From NCBI GenBank assembly GCA_003833075.1, contig RIAY01000003.1, positions 186,001 through 250,000 of the forward strand: a stretch of 64,000 nt of DNA, written 5' to 3'. Source of the DNA: Muribaculaceae bacterium Isolate-036 (Harlan). Lineage in GTDB: Bacteria > Bacteroidota > Bacteroidia > Bacteroidales > Muribaculaceae. Below, piece after piece: positions 17,829-26,518 of this stretch (the first letter of the stretch is position 1; each line of letters opens with the position of its first letter). The translations under genes and the position numbers were made by a program. The notes beneath the pieces are model-generated. The model ran no database searches, was not told where the DNA came from, and saw nothing but the letters and a program-made list of their open reading frames with translations.

Positions 17829-18746
17829 ATGAAATATACTAAAATATTCGCTCTCTTTCTTGGCGCGTTGTCGTTGACGGCGTGTTCCGACAAGGAGGAA
17901 TTCAATACCGCATCGGGCGTGACGGTAGAGATGGGACAGAGCGAGATCACAGCTGTTGAGACTCAGGACATGCTAAATATCCCTGTTATAGTAAAGGGGG
18001 ATGCGAATGGTCCGATTACTGTCCGTCTTAAAATTGAAGCTACGGGTGATGTGCCGGTTAAACCTTTTGAAGATATTGACGGAAATTGGAGCGGTAATTA
18101 TATAGTGACTTCCGAGACTCTGAATATACCTGCCGGTGAAAACCAGGTGTCAATGGAAGTTAGACTCGTTGATGATTTTGACAAGACCGGTGACTGGACA
18201 TTCAACGTAAGTATTGTTTCCTGTGATGGTGCTACAGTGGGGAGTCAGTCTACTACGGTTGTTACTGTCCTTGATAATGAAGCTTTCCCTCCATACGACC
18301 TTATTCAGGGCAAATGGAAATTCAATTTCAAGAATGGAAAAGGAGCAGCAGCTTCATATAATGTAACAGTCAGCGGATATCCGGAGGGGACTACAGAATA
18401 TGCTAAGGGGTATCTTGAGCTTGCAGGCCTTCTGAATAACCCAACTGTCTTGTCTCTATATCTTACAGAAGATGAGGCTAATGATAAGGTTTATGTTTCA
18501 ATGGTTTTGCCGGAACCTATAATATGGTATGATGATACCAATTATGTTTGGGTTATCGGTAAAGATAATGCATCCGGAAAATGGACTTTGAGCAAAAAGA
18601 TCGTTACGGGAGAATTTGACCGTGATAAACAAACTATAACGTTTGCACCTGAGGACATGATCGGTTTCTATGTGGCTACGCCTGATTTATCATCGGCTAT
18701 GGGATTCTATGAGACGGCATCGGATATAACATTCACAAGAAAATAG
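17829..18746 (+). CDS. Calx-beta-like surface lipoprotein (right locus)
   Basis: 305 residues from the ATG at 17829. The reading frame is open further upstream, but this ATG gives a proper lipoprotein signal (MKYTKIFALFLGALSLTAC, Cys19) and avoids overlap with susD. A Calx-beta-like domain follows (DDFDKTGDWTFNVSIVSCDG to VTVLDNEAFPPYDLIQGKW), then an unrecognised beta-rich C-terminal domain. Same place and plan as the lipoprotein at 5720-6643, but with much lower sequence identity than the proteases. Probable SusCD accessory binding protein. Confidence 0.75.
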   Translation: MKYTKIFALFLGALSLTACSDKEEFNTASGVTVEMGQSEITAVETQDMLNIPVIVKGDANGPITVRLKIEATGDVPVKPFEDIDGNWSGNYIVTSETLNIPAGENQVSMEVRLVDDFDKTGDWTFNVSIVSCDGATVGSQSTTVVTVLDNEAFPPYDLIQGKWKFNFKNGKGAAASYNVTVSGYPEGTTEYAKGYLELAGLLNNPTVLSLYLTEDEANDKVYVSMVLPEPIIWYDDTNYVWVIGKDNASGKWTLSKKIVTGEFDRDKQTITFAPEDMIGFYVATPDLSSAMGFYETASDITFTRK

Positions 18747-18791
18747 TAGTTTGTCCCGGAACATTAAGTTCTCTCAGGGAATAATATCATG

Positions 18792-18823
18792 TGGCGGGGA
18801 GTGCGTATGCGCGTTCCCCGCCA
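18792..18823 (+). promoter_or_regulatory. Intercistronic stem-loop between lipoprotein and protease genes (right locus)
   Basis: A 14-bp stem, allowing G-U pairs, runs from TGGCGGGGA to TCCCCGCCA with a TATG loop. No T-run follows. Positional equivalent of 5645-5679 in the mirrored operon. Confidence 0.6.
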
Positions 18824-18853
18824 TTACATAATAATTTGATATAAATAATAACC

Positions 18854-21421
18854 ATGAAAAGGATATATCTTATTTTAACAGCATTGTCCTTGTCCTTGTC
18901 CGGTTTGAATGCCGCAACATTGACTCCCGGTGAGGCATTGTCCAGGCTTTCTTCCGCCAAAGGACCGAAAAAGGTTTCCGGCAGACTGGACAGGATGGAT
19001 GTTGTCCACACCCTCAGGACATTGAACGGGAATCCGTCTGCATACATTTTTGCAGACCGCAATGCGGGTGGCTACCTCGTTGTGTCTGCCGATGATTGCG
19101 CGGCTCCGTTGCTGGGCTATTCCGAGAGCGGCAGCTTTGACAGTGAGTCGCTTCCTCCTCAGTTCGAGTATTGGCTTGGAGAGTACTCCCGACAGATTGA
19201 GTATGCCTCGTTGGCAGGGTTGCCGGCGTATGACGCCTCTCCTATGTCGGGTGTGGATGGTCGCAAGATTGTAGCGCCCTTGATATCCACGCGTTGGAAT
19301 CAGGACGCGCCTTACAACCTCTTGGTGCCGTCGAAGGATAGCCGGAACTATCCTACAGGCTGTGTCGCCACGGCAATGGCGCAGGTTATGAAATATTGGA
19401 ACTATCCTGAACGCGGCACGGGCAGCGGGTCTATTACCCTCCCCTCCGGTGCTCAGGGAGAATCATCGATGAACTTCAGGACTGCATTCGATTGGGATAA
19501 CATGCTTGACATCTATAAGTCGGGAGGCTATGACGACACCCAGGCTAAGGCTGTAGCGACATTGATGAAAGCGTGTGGCTATTCCACTAAGATGAACTAC
19601 TCCATGGGTGGATCGGGCACGCTTTCCCGCTTCGCGGCGCAGGCACTTGTCAGCAACTTCTCGTACAATCCCGACATAGAATGCTGCGAACGTGACTATT
19701 ACAGCACCACCGAATGGGAGGGGATACTTTATGCCGAGATGGCGGCAGGCAGGCCGGTCCTTTATGGAGGCGTTTCCTCCTCTGTGGGTCATGAGTTTGT
19801 CTGCGACGGTTATGCCGGTGACGGCTATTTCCATTTTAACTGGGGATGGGGCGGTATGTCTGACGGCTATTTCCTTCTCGCTGCCCTTGATCCCGGCTCT
19901 GTCGGCATTGGCGGCGGCACCGGAAGCGACGGCTTCAATTACGCCCAGGATATAATTATAGGTATTCAGCCCGGAGCTTCTTATTCCTACACTCCAAGGA
20001 TGACCCAGTTAGGGAATCTTTCCGCCACCGTTTCCGGCAAGTCCGTCACCATGACACTCGACTACGGCGGCAGGCAGGGTTATTGGGTGAACACAGACAT
20101 CAGGGAGATAGATGTTAATTTCGGTGTTACCATAGAGCCGACATTAGCCGGGACGCAGGGAGGGGGTGCCCTCAAGCTCCAGTCGGGAGCTATTGCCGCC
20201 CCTTCGCTCACACCGACAGACGGTGGCTACCAGGTTCGTTATGCGGGCTATGAAGGCAAGGTGTCTTTCAATATTCCAGATGGTCTTGCCGACGGCAGCT
20301 ATCGCGTTACGGTCAGTTCCCAGCAGAATGGCAATCCCGAAGCCCTATGGCTTCCAGTGCTCAAGGAGCAGGGATGTGTAAATTCCTTCTATATTACAAA
20401 ATCAGCGGGCAGGTATGAGGTTTCCACTTCATTGCCGTCATTGGTTGCAGTCACCGGTGCCGAGGTTGTAGGCAAGCTCTATTACGGCTGCGCCTCCCGC
20501 CTGAACGTGACTGTGGGGAACACCTCGCAGGAAGCGACAATCGCCACTCTCAAGCCATGTCTATACAGCGGCGATGTGTGTGCCATGGAGGGTGATGCCT
20601 TCGAGGTTTCCCTCTCCGGAGGAGAATCAAGGCAGGTCGATCTGACCACTGTCTTCCGCATATTGCCGGGTGTAGCCGCTCCTTTGCGATTGACATCATA
20701 TAAGCTGCGTTTCGTAGATGCTGAGACAGGGGAGCCTCAAGACTGGAACGCGTCTGTGCGCATGTATGTTAACGCGGCGGTTTCATTGGGTGTAAACGAG
20801 TTCGTTGCTGAGAATGCAACACTGACCGGCGACAAGGAGGGAGACACGACTGTCCCTAACGTTTACGAAGTGAGTGCCGGTTCGTCACTCATGCTGAAGG
20901 CAGTGGTAGAGAACCTTGGTGCATATTTCGGTTACGGCATATCGGCACAGGTGTCACCTGCATCTGACACAGGTAACGTGCTCGCCACGGTGAAGTTCGG
21001 TCCGGATCTGTTCCTGGCTGAGAAGTCTGAGACGGCGACGATCACATCGACGCTCTCCACTGACGGTATCGGGGGATATGACCTCTACCGGGTTCGGCTA
21101 TATGCCATGGCTCCCAACGGTTTCGCTGAAATAAAGGGAGCGCCGGAGATCTATTTCCGTCTTTCTTCGTCAGGAGTGTCGGAAGTTGACGCCCTTGGTG
21201 TAGGGGAGGTAAGTTTCGACCGTGGCAGCCGGAAGGTGTTCGCTACCGGTGATGTATCCGGTCTGGACCTCTACGACATAAGTGGCTCGATGATCGCTGC
21301 GGAACCGGTGGCAGACGGAGAACGCTTGTCGGCACGCGTTGACGATGCCATGAGTGGCATCGTGATAGCAGTAGCGCGTTACCGCTCCGGAGCTGTCAAG
21401 ACATTGAAGATAGTTTTGTAG
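18854..21421 (+). CDS. C10-family cysteine protease (streptopain-like), T9SS cargo, right locus
   Basis: 855 residues. Signal peptide 1-20 (MKRIYLILTALSLSLSGLNA), Spi-type propeptide, and C10 domain with Cys about 170 (YPTGCVATAM) and His about 313 (VGHEFVCDGY) plus FNWGWGG. Beta domains follow, and a C-terminal segment (LDLYDISGSMI...GAVKTLKIVL) resembles a type IX sorting domain. It differs from the left paralogue in signal peptide and in the C-terminal half, while the mature protease is nearly identical. A 107-bp gap with a hairpin separates it from the lipoprotein gene. Secreted protein-degrading partner of the transporter operon by inference. Confidence 0.9.
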   Translation: MKRIYLILTALSLSLSGLNAATLTPGEALSRLSSAKGPKKVSGRLDRMDVVHTLRTLNGNPSAYIFADRNAGGYLVVSADDCAAPLLGYSESGSFDSESLPPQFEYWLGEYSRQIEYASLAGLPAYDASPMSGVDGRKIVAPLISTRWNQDAPYNLLVPSKDSRNYPTGCVATAMAQVMKYWNYPERGTGSGSITLPSGAQGESSMNFRTAFDWDNMLDIYKSGGYDDTQAKAVATLMKACGYSTKMNYSMGGSGTLSRFAAQALVSNFSYNPDIECCERDYYSTTEWEGILYAEMAAGRPVLYGGVSSSVGHEFVCDGYAGDGYFHFNWGWGGMSDGYFLLAALDPGSVGIGGGTGSDGFNYAQDIIIGIQPGASYSYTPRMTQLGNLSATVSGKSVTMTLDYGGRQGYWVNTDIREIDVNFGVTIEPTLAGTQGGGALKLQSGAIAAPSLTPTDGGYQVRYAGYEGKVSFNIPDGLADGSYRVTVSSQQNGNPEALWLPVLKEQGCVNSFYITKSAGRYEVSTSLPSLVAVTGAEVVGKLYYGCASRLNVTVGNTSQEATIATLKPCLYSGDVCAMEGDAFEVSLSGGESRQVDLTTVFRILPGVAAPLRLTSYKLRFVDAETGEPQDWNASVRMYVNAAVSLGVNEFVAENATLTGDKEGDTTVPNVYEVSAGSSLMLKAVVENLGAYFGYGISAQVSPASDTGNVLATVKFGPDLFLAEKSETATITSTLSTDGIGGYDLYRVRLYAMAPNGFAEIKGAPEIYFRLSSSGVSEVDALGVGEVSFDRGSRKVFATGDVSGLDLYDISGSMIAAEPVADGERLSARVDDAMSGIVIAVARYRSGAVKTLKIVL

Positions 21422-21429
21422 TTTTTTTG

Positions 21430-21570
21430 AGTTTTCAGAAAATTTGTTTTCGGTTTTCGGTTTTCAGTTTTCAGAGATTTGCGGCTAATTTATATGCCGA
21501 ATCTTATGGTGCTGAAAACCGAAAACTAATTTTCTGAAAACTAAAAACTGAAAACCGAAAACTGAAAACT
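21430..21570. repeat. TTTTCGG/CTGAAAAC simple inverted repeat cluster
   Basis: About five TTTTCGG/TTTTCAG heptads (21437-21475) are mirrored by CTGAAAAC/CCGAAAAC units (21514-21569). The two sides can form a long imperfect hairpin. It follows the right protease stop codon and may terminate that operon. No coding content. Confidence 0.7.
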
Positions 21571-21633
21571 TATAGTAATCTATGGATGTTCAGATAAAAA
21601 TTGTTAAATTAGCGGGAGATTTAACATGTTGTT

Positions 21634-23544
21634 TTGATGAAATTAATTAGCAAAAAATATTTTGTTGCCTTGATAGTTGTCTTGGCTACGGGAAGCGCAT
21701 GGGGAAAACAGGCGATAAGGATTCCGTTGGCTGTGACTCAGCCTGACGGTTCTGAACTTACTATAGTGAAGCGGGGCAATGCCGCCTGCAAAAGTATTTA
21801 TACCCTCGACGGCTATCTGCTTAAATATGACGACAAACTGGGATATGTTTACGCCGTGCCTCAGCCCGACGGAAGCATAGAGGCTTCGGGGATAGTTGCG
21901 CGTAATGCTGAGATGCGTTCCGCTTCCGATAATATGTTCCTTGAGAATATTTCCAAGGAAGAGACGGCAAAGGCGATAGAGGCGATGTCTCTTCGTGCTG
22001 CGGAATCAGGACGTTTCCAACTTAAAGGCAAAACTCCCGCTTTCATTGCAGGGAGTATTATGAATACACGCGGTCCTGGTCTTTATGATTATTCGTTCCC
22101 TTGCACCGGAAAACAGAAAGTGCTTGTCATACTTGCGGAATTTAAGGATATAAAATTCAATTCCAAGAATAAATCTCCATACAACAAGATAGATGCGCAC
22201 ACCTATTTCACTGAGATGTTGAATAAGGAAGGATTCGATACATATGGCGGTACCGGTTCTGCCCGTGACTGGTTTCTTGATAATTCTAACGGAAAATTCG
22301 ATCCTGAATTTGATGTGTTCGGTCCTGTAACACTCCCTCATAATGTAAGTTATTATGGTAGGAATCTCGGAAATGGAGAAGATGCCAACCCTCATCAGAT
22401 GATCATAGATGCGTGCAAGGCACTTGACGGGGAAATTAATTTCAAAGATTATGACCGTAACGGAGACGGTTATGTGGATAACGTGTATGTTTTCTATGCC
22501 GGTTACGGAGAAGCTGACACTGTAGGGCAGAAGGATACCATCTGGCCGCATTCCTGGGAGATTTCATGGGCAACCGCCCCGAATAATAACACACCAGGAG
22601 AGCCATTGGAACTTGACGGTGTCTATATTGACCGCTACGCCTGTTCCAACGAGACATGTGGCATAATTGGTGATAACGGTATTGATTACATATATGCAGA
22701 CCGTCCGGACGGAATCGGAACTTTCGTGCATGAGTTCAGTCACGTGATGGGACTTCCCGATCTGTATTCTACCGGTGAATACCAAAGTTATCGAGAGGTG
22801 CCTTTCACGCCGGAGGACTTTTCGGTTATGGATTATGGTCCTTATAACAATGACGGTATGACACCTCCGAATTATTCAGCATACGAGCGCTATGCACTCG
22901 ACTGGATGGATCCGGTCTCAATGTCTCCGGGTAATCGCAATCTTGAAAATTTAGGAAGTACGAATCAGGCTTTCATCGTTAAGACGGAAAAGCAAAATGA
23001 ATTTTATTTGTTCGAAAACCGTCAACAGACAGGGTGGGACAAATATATCCCGGGACACGGTATGCTTGTATGGCATGTGGACTACGATCAACAAGTGTTT
23101 TACAACAATAAGGTCAACAACACCAAAGATCATCAATATGTCGATCTCATAGAGGCAGACAATATCCAGGATTATCCAATAGGTGTTGATGGGGGATATT
23201 ACGAATATCCGGAGAGCACCCGCACGGGAGATCCCTTCCCCGGCTCAAAGAATGTGCGTTCGTTTGGTTCTAAAACAACGCCCGCCTTGGTTTCATGGAG
23301 TAAGAAATCATTAGGCGTGGAGCTGACAGACATAAAAGAAAGTAACGGCGTGATATCATTCTTGGCGACCATTAACGGCAACAGCTCGGTAACTGAAATC
23401 TCAACTGATGTAGTGTCAGGTGAGATATATGATATAAAAGGGGTGAAGGTAGGTTCGGTAAATGATGGTAATCTCCCTTCCCTTGATCCCGGTATCTATA
23501 TAATCAGATCCGGAAATAATATAAAGAAAGTTACAATCCGATAG
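21634..23544 (+). CDS. M6-like secreted metalloprotease with T9SS sorting domain
   Basis: 636 residues. Signal peptide 1-24 (ending SAWG). The zinc site FVHEFSHVMGLPD (about 365-376; His366, catalytic Glu367, His370) gives the HExxHxxGxxD pattern of M6 immune-inhibitor-A-like proteases. A calcium-type loop DYDRNGDGYVDN is near 272-283. The C-terminus (VVSGEIYDIKGVKVG...YIIRSGNNIKKVTIR) resembles the type IX type A sorting domain. Expected to be a secreted or surface endoprotease. It stands alone, 213 bp after the C10 protease, and could share the protein-foraging task. Strong terminator downstream. Confidence 0.9.
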   Translation: MMKLISKKYFVALIVVLATGSAWGKQAIRIPLAVTQPDGSELTIVKRGNAACKSIYTLDGYLLKYDDKLGYVYAVPQPDGSIEASGIVARNAEMRSASDNMFLENISKEETAKAIEAMSLRAAESGRFQLKGKTPAFIAGSIMNTRGPGLYDYSFPCTGKQKVLVILAEFKDIKFNSKNKSPYNKIDAHTYFTEMLNKEGFDTYGGTGSARDWFLDNSNGKFDPEFDVFGPVTLPHNVSYYGRNLGNGEDANPHQMIIDACKALDGEINFKDYDRNGDGYVDNVYVFYAGYGEADTVGQKDTIWPHSWEISWATAPNNNTPGEPLELDGVYIDRYACSNETCGIIGDNGIDYIYADRPDGIGTFVHEFSHVMGLPDLYSTGEYQSYREVPFTPEDFSVMDYGPYNNDGMTPPNYSAYERYALDWMDPVSMSPGNRNLENLGSTNQAFIVKTEKQNEFYLFENRQQTGWDKYIPGHGMLVWHVDYDQQVFYNNKVNNTKDHQYVDLIEADNIQDYPIGVDGGYYEYPESTRTGDPFPGSKNVRSFGSKTTPALVSWSKKSLGVELTDIKESNGVISFLATINGNSSVTEISTDVVSGEIYDIKGVKVGSVNDGNLPSLDPGIYIIRSGNNIKKVTIR

Positions 23545-23556
23545 ATAAGTAGGTTA

Positions 23557-23616
23557 TCAATAATAAAACATTATCGGGAGCTTCATTTGAAGCTCCCGAT
23601 AATGTTTTATTATTGA
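23557..23616. terminator. Bidirectional terminator (29-bp perfect stem)
   Basis: Perfect 29-bp arms around a TT centre, with A/T-rich ends on both strands. It lies between the convergent M6 protease gene and the small lipoprotein gene. Confidence 0.9.
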
Positions 23617-23623
23617 GGTATTG

Positions 23624-24160
23624 CTATTTATGGACCTGTTGCAGATAGACGCCCGTGGTATTATCCGAAGATAAGTATGCGCGGATGGAATCAAGGTTTT
23701 GCGGAGCTTCAGAGATTGTGAAAGGCAACTCACGCATGTTTGAAACACGTGATCCAGGAATCACAGATGCTTTCAACTCTGCAATAGAGGGTACGGTCTT
23801 CAGTTTGGAATACTCGGCGAAAGTGTATTTCGTAAACACTGACTTTGCCGATATTCCCTGTCGGTTTAACCACCAGCCGTTGCCGATTTCCAGGGGAGAT
23901 GAATTTGCCGATATGTCGGAGGGATCCGGGAAATATGCCAATGAACCATCAGGATTCAGTGTTATTGCCACATTGTTTGCATAGTCCCCGTTCATGCGGA
24001 AAGCGGAAGCCTTCGGCATGACGTTGACCGGTTTCGAATCTCTCCACCCTATGGCAGACCCGATGTGGGTCACACCCTGAGTATATTCCATTTTTTCTGT
24101 CTTATGGGAGCAAGCACCGGCAGCTAAAAGCAGCGGAATTGCAAATAATATCTTTTTCAT
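23624..24160 (-). CDS. Small lipoprotein of unknown function
   Basis: 178 residues from the ATG at 24160 (two codons upstream a TTG is possible). Signal MKKILFAIPLLLAAGACS with lipobox AGAC. The mature part has no motif I recognise; it contains a GNGWWLNRQG stretch and a short predicted beta-rich core. A promoter-like TATCTTTG (24171-24164, minus) sits directly before the ATG, so the mRNA may have almost no leader. Monocistronic between two terminator-like regions. Confidence 0.7.
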   Translation of the reverse strand: MKKILFAIPLLLAAGACSHKTEKMEYTQGVTHIGSAIGWRDSKPVNVMPKASAFRMNGDYANNVAITLNPDGSLAYFPDPSDISANSSPLEIGNGWWLNRQGISAKSVFTKYTFAEYSKLKTVPSIAELKASVIPGSRVSNMRELPFTISEAPQNLDSIRAYLSSDNTTGVYLQQVHK

Positions 24161-24241
24161 GCCCAAAGATAATAATTTTTAGCTGAAGGCAAAAACCTGA
24201 GCCTATTTTATTTTTAAACTGTTTCTAAAGGAGGGTCTGAG

Positions 24242-25288
24242 TTAATACATAGGGGTGAACGGCTTCGATACTTTCAGATGACGGGTGACATCTCCGACAA
24301 GGTTCGCGGTCTTTGAGGTGTCAAGTTTCATAACCGGGGCGCCTTTGCGCAGGTTTACCTTGTTAAGGTCTACGTAATAATAACCGGGATTCGTTACGAT
24401 TTCGAAATAATAGCGGAGATTGTAAGGCACACTGTATGTGCGCCATTGAGTGGTGCTCAATTCGGGCTGGTCCTGGATTTCGTAGGAATAGGGAACACTT
24501 GAATTAGCTAATACGCTTCTGCATGTTGCCACTGCAAGATCCGGGTCTGCGGTCTGTTTAACGTGATGTGCGAAATAGTTTGCACGGACGCAACGGTCGG
24601 GACTGGAGACTGTGCCCGGCAACATGTTGTTGCCTCCGATCTTATTCCAATAGTCTATAATTGCAGTCATTTGAGGCCAGTTGGGATCATTTGTCATTGC
24701 CCGGTAATCACCCATGTCGTAAATGTTGATGTTTCCCCGGTCAAATTCGAATATTACGCTTTTCCCGGTTTTGTCTGTAACACCCCAATGTAATGCAGAT
24801 ACTGTGCCTCCGTCGAATGTGGCTCCCTGCACTCCGAATTGAGAGCTTTTAAGGAGTGTGACCACTTCATCGGTAGTGGCGCATTGGTCAAGCATCCACG
24901 CAATAAATACGGATAATGACATTTGCGGTTTCTGAGAAGCTTTGTCGTCATTATATACGGTGCCTTTGCAGAAAAGGCCGTTGATTACAAGTCCCTTTTC
25001 ATTCATGCCTTCAGTGATGCCACCGTCATAGCTGGCGGCATATATCGCACCGTATTTTGATGTCCAGGAGAAATGTTTCGGCTGGTCTGAACTTACTTTC
25101 TTCATTCCTCTTGGATAAACGTATATGTTTGTTGGGATAGGTGTTTTCCAGTCGAGTGAGCGACCGATAACGAAGAGCGAATCCACACCCTGATATATTA
25201 CGCGCGAGCAAGCTTCTGCGTGAGGGGCGGAAACAGCTATAGCCGCAGTCATGGCGGCTGCCATTAGATACGGTTTAAGTGTTTTCAT
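24242..25288 (-). CDS. Choloylglycine hydrolase family protein (bile salt hydrolase/penicillin V acylase-like)
   Basis: 348 residues from the ATG at 25288. A signal peptide ends HAEA, exposing Cys27 as the N-terminal nucleophile of an Ntn hydrolase. The expected active-site set is visible: Arg43 and Asp46 (GRSLDW), Asn96 (EGMNEKGL), Asn200 (MTNDPNWP) and Arg235 (DRCVRANYF). The family cleaves amide bonds of conjugated bile acids or penicillin V; in gut Bacteroidales with a signal peptide, periplasmic bile salt deconjugation is the usual role. Substrate cannot be fixed from sequence. A 12-bp palindrome lies 12-41 nt upstream of the start codon. Confidence 0.85.
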   Translation of the reverse strand: MKTLKPYLMAAAMTAAIAVSAPHAEACSRVIYQGVDSLFVIGRSLDWKTPIPTNIYVYPRGMKKVSSDQPKHFSWTSKYGAIYAASYDGGITEGMNEKGLVINGLFCKGTVYNDDKASQKPQMSLSVFIAWMLDQCATTDEVVTLLKSSQFGVQGATFDGGTVSALHWGVTDKTGKSVIFEFDRGNINIYDMGDYRAMTNDPNWPQMTAIIDYWNKIGGNNMLPGTVSSPDRCVRANYFAHHVKQTADPDLAVATCRSVLANSSVPYSYEIQDQPELSTTQWRTYSVPYNLRYYFEIVTNPGYYYVDLNKVNLRKGAPVMKLDTSKTANLVGDVTRHLKVSKPFTPMY

Positions 25289-25299
25289 AGATAACAACG

Positions 25300-25329
25300 C
25301 ATTTGTGTTTTCTTGTTAAAACACAAATG
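25300..25329 (-). promoter_or_regulatory. Palindrome upstream of the bile-salt-hydrolase-like gene
   Basis: Perfect 12-bp arms CATTTGTGTTTT / AAAACACAAATG with a 6-nt spacer, immediately upstream of the start codon. Either an operator for a dimeric repressor or a hairpin in the 5' leader; which is not decidable from the sequence. Confidence 0.55.
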
Positions 25330-25370
25330 GGGGAGAGATTGTTTTGGGGTGTAATGGGGTGGGGGAGGGA

Positions 25371-26357
25371 TCAGGGGGCTTTCTTGTCGGGGAGAGATTC
25401 GGGATCTATTTTCTGCTGGCCGAAGCGCCAGATGGCTGAAAGGGAGAATGAGAAGGGTGACGTGGCACCGTAGCCCGGAATAAACCAAGGTGAGGAGGAT
25501 GATTTTGAGGAAACTTTGAATTTCATGTGGTAACGGGCGTTCCAGCCAAGGGAGAAATTTCCAACTATTTTAACTTTTATTCCCGCAAGTACTTCACCAT
25601 AGACGGCGGAGGCTTTTAGTCCGGTCATCGAAAAAGATTGGGTCTGATCCCAATATCCATTCGTGATTTTTATATTCTCTATATCATATTTGAAACTTGA
25701 GAATCCGACACGGAAACCCGCAAATACCTGATAAGCGGGATCGCTCTTATACATGAAGTTATAATTCATGCCCACTTTGGCATAAAATGAAGGTTTGGTC
25801 CGGTATGTGAAATTTCCTTGTTCCGGAGTGTTGTCTGCGAATCCGATTCCTGCTTCAACTACGGGAAAGAACCAGTTGTGGAGCGAGATGTCCGCCCATA
25901 TGTCAAAGCTCGCATGTTTCTGCCCGGTAGCCATCAAAATGGCATCGGCAAAATTTGCGCCTAACGTCCAGCCGTTGAAAAGGGGGTAGATAGGTTTGGA
26001 TTTAGGTTTTGTCACAGTGTCGAGCACGGCAAGGAATCTCACTGGCTCGGCGAGCGCGTTTCCATGCTTGTCATAGAAATGGAGGGTCTCGCGCGGTTTG
26101 TTGTCGTCTATATCTACAGGAGTGGACTTTCGCGGGACACGTGGCGCTTTAGGGGCGATTGAATCAACAGATGCCTTTTCAATTGGCTTTATGGAATCGG
26201 CAGTTATGGTGTCAGCAGCCGGCAAAGTGTCGGTGCGTTCCGATTGCGCCGTTGACGGAAGGGCGATCTGAAGGCAGATCGCAGCGGATAGTAATATTTT
26301 ATGAAATGATCTCAAATTTTTATTCTTTTTTTTCGGTGATGAATCGCCGAACACCAT
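25371..26357 (-). CDS. DUF6048-like outer-membrane beta-barrel protein
   Basis: 328 residues. Signal peptide (FHKILLSAAICLQIALPSTAQS, cleaved about residue 38), then a Pro/Thr-rich linker (about 40-105). A beta-barrel-like region follows with alternating aromatic strands (FNGWTLGANFADAIL, YAKVGMNYNFMYKSD) and a C-terminal strand FSFSLSAIWRFG. This matches Bacteroidales proteins annotated as DUF6048; function unknown. It is the last gene of a three-gene minus-strand cluster: glycosyltransferase, DUF6452-like lipoprotein, this gene. The pairing with DUF6452 recurs in Bacteroidales as far as I recall. Confidence 0.7.
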   Translation of the reverse strand: MVFGDSSPKKKNKNLRSFHKILLSAAICLQIALPSTAQSERTDTLPAADTITADSIKPIEKASVDSIAPKAPRVPRKSTPVDIDDNKPRETLHFYDKHGNALAEPVRFLAVLDTVTKPKSKPIYPLFNGWTLGANFADAILMATGQKHASFDIWADISLHNWFFPVVEAGIGFADNTPEQGNFTYRTKPSFYAKVGMNYNFMYKSDPAYQVFAGFRVGFSSFKYDIENIKITNGYWDQTQSFSMTGLKASAVYGEVLAGIKVKIVGNFSLGWNARYHMKFKVSSKSSSSPWFIPGYGATSPFSFSLSAIWRFGQQKIDPESLPDKKAP

Positions 26358-26518
26358 AACAGGCTAACGCCTAATTAAAAACAATTTATCAAAGCCCTTG
26401 ATGATTGATTCATTCTCCAAGGCAGGATCCGGCTTTAGATAAGAATCTTTCCAGCTCAGGGCGTATTTTTTTCTGATCGGAAATCTTTCCTTGCTCCGGG
26501 AGGGAAGCTTGCTTTGGA

